A stretch of 5,569 nucleotides of DNA, taken from NCBI GenBank assembly GCA_018695965.1, contig JABHQB010000005.1, forward strand, positions 1-5,569, in the 5' to 3' direction. Numbering within the stretch: position 1 is the stretch's first letter; the number at the start of each line of letters is the position of its first letter. A program made the translations under genes and the position numbers. This stretch comes from Flavobacteriales bacterium (GTDB lineage Bacteria; Bacteroidota; Bacteroidia; Flavobacteriales; BACL11). Below the pieces are notes generated by a model. It saw nothing but the letters and a program-made list of their open reading frames with translations, was not told the origin of the DNA and ran no database searches. Positions 1 to 5,569 of this stretch are shown here, in pieces.

Positions 1-569
1 TACCTCAAAGAAGAGGAGAGGATCTTATTGTTTCTGAAGATGAGGAATATAAGAATGTCAAAATGGATAAGATTCCTGCTTTAAGAGCTGTTTTTGAGAA
101 AGATGGAACAATAACTGCAGCAAATGCTTCTACTTTAAATGATGGTGCTTCTGCTCTTATTATAATGAGTTCTGAGAAAGCAGATGAATTAGGAATAAAA
201 CCTTTAGCAAAAATTATCTCTTATGCAGATGCGGCGCAAGAACCAGAGTGGTTTACTACAGCTCCTGCAAAAGCACTTCCGATTGCTTTAGGAAAAGCAA
301 ACATGGAACTCTCAGATATAGATTATTTTGAGTTGAATGAAGCTTTTTCAGTTGTTGGTTTAGCAAATATGAAAATTTTAGGACTTAGTCCTGATAAAGT
401 AAATGTAAATGGAGGTGCAGTTTCTTTAGGTCATCCTCTAGGTAGTTCAGGTTCCAGAATTATTGTTACTCTTATTAATGTCCTGAAACAAAATGGAGGT
501 AAGGTTGGTGCTGCTGGAATTTGTAATGGTGGTGGTGGAGCTTCTGCAATGGTTATTGAACTAATCTAA
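1..569 (+). CDS. Thiolase (acetyl-CoA C-acyltransferase family), C-terminal part, 5' end outside window
   Basis: This is the C-terminal half of a thiolase, which joins or cleaves acyl-CoA and acetyl-CoA in the cytoplasm. The frame is open from base 3 to the TAA at 567-569, giving 189 visible residues. Family members are near 390 residues, so the start lies upstream and the ATG at 63 is internal. The first residues (PQRRGEDLIVSEDE) and the following DGTITAANASTLNDGASAL match the thiolase middle region. The active-site blocks are all present: NEAF (codons from 336), GGAVSLGHPLGSSGSR with the catalytic His at 432-434, and GICNGGGGASAMV with the catalytic Cys at 522-524. The visible half therefore looks functional. 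The nucleophilic cysteine of the N-terminal half is not visible. Whether it is biosynthetic (acetoacetyl-CoA forming) or degradative (3-ketoacyl-CoA) cannot be settled here, so no symbol is given. Its stop codon directly abuts the start of the next gene. Confidence 0.95.
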   Translation, partial: PQRRGEDLIVSEDEEYKNVKMDKIPALRAVFEKDGTITAANASTLNDGASALIIMSSEKADELGIKPLAKIISYADAAQEPEWFTTAPAKALPIALGKANMELSDIDYFELNEAFSVVGLANMKILGLSPDKVNVNGGAVSLGHPLGSSGSRIIVTLINVLKQNGGKVGAAGICNGGGGASAMVIELI

Positions 570-1334
570 ATGAAATACGGACTTTCAAATTTATCTATTG
601 TACCAATGAGATCGGAAGCAACTGACTTATCAGAGATGGTAAATCAGATTCTGTTTGGAGAGCAGTATAAGATTATTGAAAGCAGAAAAAAGTTTAGTAA
701 AATCAGACTTTCTCATGATAAATATGAGGGATGGATATGTAATAAACAACTTTTAGAAATAGAGAAAGAAGATTATGACACTTTACTTTCCTCAGAAAAG
801 AACTATACAACTGATGTGTTGGATATCATAAAATCAGATAGTTTTCAGACAATTGTGATGGGTAGCGTTCTTCCTAAAATACAGGATTCTATTTTCAGAT
901 TTAATAATACTGATTATACGTTTGAGGGTTTAACAACCAACGTAAAACAAGAAAAGGGGATGTTGATAGAAAATGCTATGATGTATCTAAATTCTCCGTA
1001 TTTATGGGGAGGAAGAACTCCTTTTGGTATAGATTGTTCTGGTTTGTCTCAAATGGTATATAGGTTAAATGGGATTGATATCCCTAGAGATGCAGATGAG
1101 CAAGCGGAAGTAGGAACAACATTAAGTTTTGTTGAAGAATCGGAGCCAGGAGATTTAGCTTTTTTTGATAATGCAGAAGGAAATATTGTACATGTAGGGA
1201 TTATTTTAGAAAACAATCATATTATTCATGCGTCAGGAAAAGTAAGGATAGATAGAATAGATCAACAAGGTATTTTTAATACAGATAAAGGAAGTCATAC
1301 TCACAAACTCAGATTGATAAAAAGTATTATCTAG
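570..1334 (+). CDS. NlpC/P60 (C40 family) cysteine peptidase with N-terminal SH3-like region
   Basis: This 254-residue protein is predicted to be a murein peptide endopeptidase. Residues about 3-65 resemble a bacterial SH3 domain, ending in the typical YEGWICNKQLL strand. Residues about 70-125 may hold a second, weaker SH3-like unit. Residues about 130-254 form the NlpC/P60 domain: YLWGGRTPFGIDCSGL carries the nucleophile Cys156, HVGIIL carries His208, and HIIHASG carries His220 as the probable third polar residue. The layout resembles YkfC-type gamma-D-glutamyl-diamino acid peptidases, which cut peptides released from the wall. No signal peptide or lipobox is seen, so a cytoplasmic role in murein peptide recycling is more likely than wall cleavage; this is inference. 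The ATG directly follows the thiolase TAA with no spacer and no Shine-Dalgarno sequence, which suggests co-transcription and translational coupling. The last four bases overlap mqnE on the other strand. Confidence 0.93.
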   Translation: MKYGLSNLSIVPMRSEATDLSEMVNQILFGEQYKIIESRKKFSKIRLSHDKYEGWICNKQLLEIEKEDYDTLLSSEKNYTTDVLDIIKSDSFQTIVMGSVLPKIQDSIFRFNNTDYTFEGLTTNVKQEKGMLIENAMMYLNSPYLWGGRTPFGIDCSGLSQMVYRLNGIDIPRDADEQAEVGTTLSFVEESEPGDLAFFDNAEGNIVHVGIILENNHIIHASGKVRIDRIDQQGIFNTDKGSHTHKLRLIKSII

Positions 1335-2449
1335 TATTCTTTAATAATATTATAGACTGTATCTCTTTCTACAGCTTTTCTGCCTACGGATGTAATTAAT
1401 TCGATTATTTCCTCTGAATTCATTGTAGGGTTTTGATCCTCAGCACCAGCCATCGAATAAATTTTTGTAGTATCGTGAATAGTACCATCAATATCATCAA
1501 CTCCGAAAGCAAGTAGATTCTGAGTAGTTTTCTTACCGATCATAGGCCAATAGGATTTTATATGAGGAAAGTTATCTAAATAGATTCTGCTAAAAGCAAA
1601 CATTCTTAGGTCATTTATAATAGACCCTTCTTTTATGTCTGACATCTGATTGTTTCCATTTCTAAATTTAAGAGGAATAAAGGCATTAAAACCATTTGTT
1701 TTATCTTGTAGATTTCTTAATCTACTTAAATGATCAATAATAATTTCTGGTGTTTCAATATGTCCGTAAAGAATAGTTGCATTGGATGGCATTCCAATAG
1801 AATGTGCGGTTTCATGCATCTCTAACCACTCTTCTGAAGTACATTTATCTTCACAGATTTTATCCCTTGTTTTTTTGTCAAATATTTCAGCTCCACCACC
1901 AGGCAAGGATCCTTGTCCGGCGTCTTTCAGTATTTGTAATCCTTCCTTGTAAGATACTTTTGCTTTTCTGCACATATATTCTAATTCTACAGCAGTAAAG
2001 GCTTTTACATGGATATTTGGTCTGATCTTTTTAACCTCAGATATTAGTGAAACAAAATAATCTAATCCCATTTTAGGATGAACTCCTCCAACAATATGAA
2101 CTTCTGTAATTTCACTATCTTCATGGTCCAGAATTTGTTGTATCATTTCTTCCTGAGAGAATTCCCAAGCTTCTTCTTTTTTACTTAATTTTCTGGAATA
2201 AGCACAAAATTTACAATCGAATACACAAATGTTTGTAGGTTCTATATGTATATTTTTATTGAAGAAAGTTTTATCTCCATGAATTCTTTCTCTAATATCA
2301 TTTGCCAAACTTCCTAAAAGAGATAGGGGAGATTCATTGTACAAAACAAGAGCTTCATTATTATTTATTCGCTCTTGATTTTGTATTTTCTTTACAACCG
2401 TACGTAATGAAGTTTGTAAACACTCAGATACAGAACTAAAATCAATCAT
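1331..2449 (-). CDS. mqnE: Aminofutalosine synthase MqnE (radical SAM, menaquinone biosynthesis)
   Basis: MqnE uses a radical from S-adenosylmethionine to join the adenosyl group to 3-[(1-carboxyvinyl)oxy]benzoate. The product is aminofutalosine, an early intermediate of the futalosine route to menaquinone. The 372-residue protein is about the family length. The stretch NIHIEPTNICVFDCKFCAYSR holds the CxxxCxxC cluster ligands Cys75, Cys79 and Cys82. Other family blocks are EVHIVGGVHPKMG (116-128), VKAFTAVE (148-155), LPGGGAEIF (182-190), PSNATILYGH (221-230), GFNAFIPLKFRN (253-264) and FGVDDIDGTIHDTTKIYSM (315-333). The HIEPTN lead and the GVDDIDGTI block favour MqnE over the related cyclase MqnC and over CofH; this rests on recalled family sequences. 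The start ATG (2449-2447) overlaps the TAA of the upstream protease as TAATG, so translation may be coupled. There is no Shine-Dalgarno sequence. Its stop lies inside the CTAG shared with the convergent peptidase gene. No other menaquinone gene is in the window. Confidence 0.94.
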   Translation of the reverse strand: MIDFSSVSECLQTSLRTVVKKIQNQERINNNEALVLYNESPLSLLGSLANDIRERIHGDKTFFNKNIHIEPTNICVFDCKFCAYSRKLSKKEEAWEFSQEEMIQQILDHEDSEITEVHIVGGVHPKMGLDYFVSLISEVKKIRPNIHVKAFTAVELEYMCRKAKVSYKEGLQILKDAGQGSLPGGGAEIFDKKTRDKICEDKCTSEEWLEMHETAHSIGMPSNATILYGHIETPEIIIDHLSRLRNLQDKTNGFNAFIPLKFRNGNNQMSDIKEGSIINDLRMFAFSRIYLDNFPHIKSYWPMIGKKTTQNLLAFGVDDIDGTIHDTTKIYSMAGAEDQNPTMNSEEIIELITSVGRKAVERDTVYNIIKEY

Positions 2450-3822
2450 TATTTAGATAGAATAACTTTTTCAATTCTGACTCCATTGCTATGAGCAATT
2501 TCTATAAAATAGATCCCATCTTCTAGGTAAGATATATCTAATGAATCTAAATTATTTCCACTTTCAGAAGTAAAAATTATTTTTCCTAGTATATCTCTGA
2601 CAACAATAGAGTTGTTTGAGGTCTGTATCAAGTTTTTAATAAGAATTTTCCCTGTTGTTGGGTTAGGATAAACTTTAATTTTATTGTTTTCTGACATGTT
2701 ATTCGTATTAACTGTTCCTGTACAGTTTACCGTGACATTTGAATTCTTTAAGATAGACCTTTCTCCATTAAGTGTTGCATTCATTGCATTTACTTGATCA
2801 TGTGAGAACATCCAGGTATTCTGAGAATATGCCATAAAATTTTCATCCATATCTAATAAGTCACTGCTAAACCCTTGTCCTATATCATTACATGTGTTAT
2901 TGTTTGTACTTGATGTTACAGGACCAAAATAGGGACCATCATTATTAGAATCATAACAAAGAGGAGTATCATCTACATTATTATCATCATTATCACAACA
3001 TCCTCCACTCTGAGATTCGCAAAATGTATGATTTAAACCTAGGTAATGCCCAATTTCATGAGTAGCTGTTCTGCCATCCCCTGAAGCTCCTTGTATTGTT
3101 CCAAACCACTGAAAATCTACTACTAAACCATCTTTCCAGGTTTGATCACCACTCCAACCACCAGAAGGTAGTCCAGGTAGGTAGGCGTATCCTAAGGTCA
3201 TCCCACCTGACTGAGAGTTGGTAAGGTCACATACCCAGATATTGAGATATCTTTGATAGTCCCAGGAATCTATTCCACCTGATGATGTTTTTTTCATTGC
3301 ATTTGCTTCTCCATCTGACCCCCATCCTCCTTGGTCATCAGCATCCCAATTTGTTTGTGTAGTAGCTGTTCTAGTAATACCATTCGTTGGATTTCCACTT
3401 GGATCAATAGTAGCTAAACAAAATTCTAAATTTGGGTTACCAGAAGAACTCAGAAATGTATTTCTTGGTGGATTTGGAAACTCAGGGTTTGTTTTACTAT
3501 AATCTTCATTAAGGATTCTTATTGCATCTTCAATTCTAGCATCTGATATATTAGTACCACTTCCAATGTTAGCATGATTAGTTCTGTGAATAACATGAAC
3601 TACTATTGGGATAGTAATTGTAGATCTTTTATTACTAGCGGTGGAATTTTGATTAATCCATAGTTTGTCTTCTGCTATCAATCTTTTTCTGTTTTCTAGA
3701 TATTCTTCATTCTTTTCTATTTCGTTATTCATAAGAAATGTTGTGTTACATTTTTTTACATTTTGAGCAACAAGAATTTGCGATATTAACAGAAAGAATA
3801 TTGAGATTTTGTGGTTTAACAT
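2449..3822 (-). CDS. Secreted M43 (pappalysin-type) zinc metalloprotease with T9SS sorting domain
   Basis: This 457-residue protein is predicted to be an exported metalloprotease. Residues 1-20 form a Sec signal peptide: a basic start (MLNHK), a hydrophobic core (ISIFFLLISQILVA), then a likely cut near Ala19-Gln20. Residues 20 to about 68 look like a propeptide rich in Lys and Glu, with Cys25 in KKCNTT where M43 zymogens often carry a cysteine-switch motif. The catalytic domain starts at ITIPIVVHVIHR (69-80) and has HEIGHYLGLNH (255-265): zinc ligands His255, His259 and His265, with catalytic Glu256. VDDTP (283-287) and the Met-turn NFMAYS (328-333, Met330) follow. A loop rich in Asp, Asn and Cys (266-312) may bind calcium and form disulfides. 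Residues 381-457 are a type A T9SS sorting domain (KIKVYPNPTTGK ... DGIYFIEI ... ILSK). The start lies 2 bp after the stop of the upstream protease, and the stop overlaps the mqnE start. The protein substrate is unknown. Confidence 0.93.
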   Translation of the reverse strand: MLNHKISIFFLLISQILVAQNVKKCNTTFLMNNEIEKNEEYLENRKRLIAEDKLWINQNSTASNKRSTITIPIVVHVIHRTNHANIGSGTNISDARIEDAIRILNEDYSKTNPEFPNPPRNTFLSSSGNPNLEFCLATIDPSGNPTNGITRTATTQTNWDADDQGGWGSDGEANAMKKTSSGGIDSWDYQRYLNIWVCDLTNSQSGGMTLGYAYLPGLPSGGWSGDQTWKDGLVVDFQWFGTIQGASGDGRTATHEIGHYLGLNHTFCESQSGGCCDNDDNNVDDTPLCYDSNNDGPYFGPVTSSTNNNTCNDIGQGFSSDLLDMDENFMAYSQNTWMFSHDQVNAMNATLNGERSILKNSNVTVNCTGTVNTNNMSENNKIKVYPNPTTGKILIKNLIQTSNNSIVVRDILGKIIFTSESGNNLDSLDISYLEDGIYFIEIAHSNGVRIEKVILSK

Positions 3823-3824
3823 AA

Positions 3825-5569
3825 TTAAGGTTTGTTGAGTATGATTTTGTTTTTTGTTATTTTGTTTCTTTGTTGTAGTTCTAAGATATATATTCCGTTT
3901 TCAAAATTAGATAAATCAATTTCTTCTTCTTTTGTTTCTTCTGAAAGCACTAATCTTCCACCCAAATCAAAAACTTGTGCAATTATAGGTATATCTTTCA
4001 TAAAAAAATCAGAATTAAAAAATAATATTCCATTTGTTGGATTAGGAAAAACTTTTATTTTATTAATAAATATCTCCGTGTTATTTAATGCGGAAACACA
4101 AAAGTTTATTGTGTCAGAAAAATTGAAATAAGATAATTGTGCAATCTCCTGATTAATTAAGACCTTATTTACGGAGACACTTCCATTACCATAATTGCAA
4201 CAAAATCCATCTCCCTCTGTATCGTTTATTACTAATTTGTAACACATATTTTCTAGGCAATGATTATAAATGTAATGAGAATTGTTTGATAGATTGCCTG
4301 AAGAATCAATCAGATTATTATTTGCATCATACAAATACCAAGAAGTTTCATTTGCATAATTATCTGTTATCAGATTTATATTTACAGACGTCCCTCCTGT
4401 TGTTTGGAATAGTTTTATTGCATAATTATCAGAAGTATCAACATCCTGATTGTTATTAGGTTGTAATAACTCCACTTCAATCATGTGAGATGTTCCTCCA
4501 ATTGCAATCCCAAAGAGAGAAATAGAATCTGTCTCATTTTGACTGAGATTTCCGTTCCACCATTGATACTGATAAGGAGAGGAGTTTATCTTGTATTTAA
4601 TTAAAGCGGTATATAAATTATCGGCAGATTTATTTTTTATTAGGACCTTAGGATAAATAGGATTGTTACATCCATTAATAGATCCTTCTGGAGAAATTAT
4701 TTCAATAGATGCATTAGAAGTACTTGCAACTACCGCGTTACATCCATCTGAGGTGATTAATCCTGTTCTGTATGTACTTATACTAGACCAAACTCTATTT
4801 CGTTGTCCTATAGTAAAAGAATTCATACAATCATCATCTGTATAATCCATGAAGTTCATAAACATATCACCACTATTATTACAGCTAATATGAGGGTGTG
4901 ATTTGCAACCAAAATTTTCTTCTTCCTGAGTAGGGGTGTCACTGACCCAATCGTTTCCACAATTGTTGTCTCCCCAAATATGAAAAAGATTAAAATAATG
5001 ACCTAATTCATGAGTAGTAGTTCTTCCAAGGTGGTATGGCGAGACAGCTGTTCCTATTGTTCCGAAATGATGAAAATCAATAACTATACCATCCGTATTT
5101 ATACTTCCTGCAGCTGGGTATTGAGCCCATCCTAAAATTCCTCCACCAATATTTGAAATCCATATATTTAAGTATTTTTCTGGATCCCAGGCATCAGAAC
5201 CTCCTAAGCTGTTATAATGAATTAGAGTGTCATATAGTTGAAATTCTGTTTGATTAGTTTGTTTCCTAATAATTCCGTTTGTAGGATTTCCATTAGGGGT
5301 TCTTTGAGCTAAACAAAAACTAATTTGCATACTAGCTACGATAGAATTAAAATCTGATGGAGTATAAAGAGCATCAGTATTTGTTCTGTTAAAATCTTCA
5401 TTTATAACATCTAATTGGCTTAATATTTGCATGTCAGAGATATTTTGCTCAGTAGTATTATAAACGACATGAAAAACAACCGGTATTATTACGGATTGTT
5501 TGCTGTAATCTGAGCTAGCAGAAAGAATCTTTTTTTCTAATTTTTGTTTAATTATTTTTTGTGCAGGAA
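3825..5569 (-). CDS. Large secreted M43 metalloprotease with Ig-like, GDGxCC and T9SS sorting domains, N-terminus outside window
   Basis: The frame stays open from the TAA at 3827-3825 to the right edge, giving 580 visible residues. The Met codon at 5432-5430 is not the start, because codons upstream of it encode the conserved M43 opening IPVVFHVVYNTTEQNISD. The signal peptide and most of the propeptide lie outside the window. Counting from the first complete codon (5567-5565), the zinc motif HELGHYFNLFH is at 186-196 (His186, Glu187, His190, His196), VSDTP at 208-212, and the Met-turn NFMDY at 238-242. An Ig-like module follows at about 288-390 (PKVLIKNKSADNLYTALIKY and WWNGNLSQNE), then a GDGxCC module at about 395-491, and a T9SS sorting domain at 503-580 (KIKVFPNPTNG ... 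NGIYILEL). All active-site residues are present, so it is probably an active surface or secreted protease. It is a paralogue of the next gene, which lacks the two middle modules. The target protein is unknown. Confidence 0.93.
   Translation of the reverse strand, partial: PAQKIIKQKLEKKILSASSDYSKQSVIIPVVFHVVYNTTEQNISDMQILSQLDVINEDFNRTNTDALYTPSDFNSIVASMQISFCLAQRTPNGNPTNGIIRKQTNQTEFQLYDTLIHYNSLGGSDAWDPEKYLNIWISNIGGGILGWAQYPAAGSINTDGIVIDFHHFGTIGTAVSPYHLGRTTTHELGHYFNLFHIWGDNNCGNDWVSDTPTQEEENFGCKSHPHISCNNSGDMFMNFMDYTDDDCMNSFTIGQRNRVWSSISTYRTGLITSDGCNAVVASTSNASIEIISPEGSINGCNNPIYPKVLIKNKSADNLYTALIKYKINSSPYQYQWWNGNLSQNETDSISLFGIAIGGTSHMIEVELLQPNNNQDVDTSDNYAIKLFQTTGGTSVNINLITDNYANETSWYLYDANNNLIDSSGNLSNNSHYIYNHCLENMCYKLVINDTEGDGFCCNYGNGSVSVNKVLINQEIAQLSYFNFSDTINFCVSALNNTEIFINKIKVFPNPTNGILFFNSDFFMKDIPIIAQVFDLGGRLVLSEETKEEEIDLSNFENGIYILELQQRNKITKNKIILNKP

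Noticed and set aside
63..65. ATG at 63 as the start of the thiolase
   Set aside because: The frame is open upstream to the window edge and encodes conserved thiolase residues. A start here would remove more than half of the enzyme, including the nucleophilic cysteine region.
1324..1360. Possible terminator at the convergent junction (AGTATT direct repeat and ATAATATTAT palindrome)
   Set aside because: The AGTATT copies are direct rather than inverted. The AT-only palindrome is short, weak and inside mqnE coding sequence, so no stable hairpin is supported.
1804..1998. Open frame on the + strand opposite mqnE
   Set aside because: It lies wholly inside mqnE on the other strand, has no recognisable domain, and its composition fits an antisense shadow.
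3832..4131. Open frame on the + strand opposite the sorting domain of the large protease
   Set aside because: It is antisense to a clear T9SS domain. Its hydrophobic start only mirrors Lys- and Asn-rich codons on the coding strand.
4663..4845. Short open frame on the + strand opposite the large protease
   Set aside because: It is antisense to the end of the catalytic domain and the start of the Ig-like region, with no motif or ribosome-binding support.
5430..5432. ATG at 5432 (minus strand) as the start of the large protease
   Set aside because: Forty-five more in-frame codons follow to the edge and encode the conserved M43 opening IPVVFHVVYN. A start at 5432 would also leave a secreted protein without a signal peptide.

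Overview
The window is a gene-dense, AT-rich stretch (roughly one third G+C by eye) that looks like a Bacteroidota chromosome. Two predicted secreted proteins end in a type IX secretion (T9SS) sorting domain with the KVxPNPT...GIY pattern, and no junction shows a Shine-Dalgarno sequence. Both are typical of Bacteroidota. The proteins look flavobacterial, perhaps from a marine or aquatic member, but a genus cannot be named from this window.

Five genes fill the window with almost no non-coding DNA. On the + strand are the C-terminal half of a thiolase (1-569, cut by the left edge) and, directly abutting it, an NlpC/P60 (C40) cysteine peptidase with an SH3-like N-terminus (570-1334). On the - strand, read from right to left, are a large M43 (pappalysin-type) zinc metalloprotease (3825-5569, cut by the right edge), a second smaller M43 metalloprotease (2449-3822), and mqnE, the radical SAM aminofutalosine synthase of menaquinone biosynthesis (1331-2449). 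The two groups converge and share the four bases CTAG at 1331-1334, which supply both stop codons.

The thiolase acts in acyl-CoA metabolism. The C40 peptidase probably trims murein peptides in the cytoplasm, since no signal peptide is visible. The two M43 proteases are predicted to be exported by Sec and then released or anchored at the surface by T9SS, where they would digest external protein. MqnE carries out a cytoplasmic step of the futalosine route to menaquinone. Junctions of 2 bp and -1 bp make the three minus-strand genes look like one transcription unit, although their functions have no obvious link.

No RNA gene, insertion sequence, CRISPR array or clear promoter or terminator was seen, and no gap between genes exceeds 2 bp. 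I do not see a convincing undescribed system. The points most worth checking are the odd operon that joins a quinone enzyme to two exported proteases, the divergent tandem proteases with different C-terminal modules, and the GDGxCC module in the larger one.
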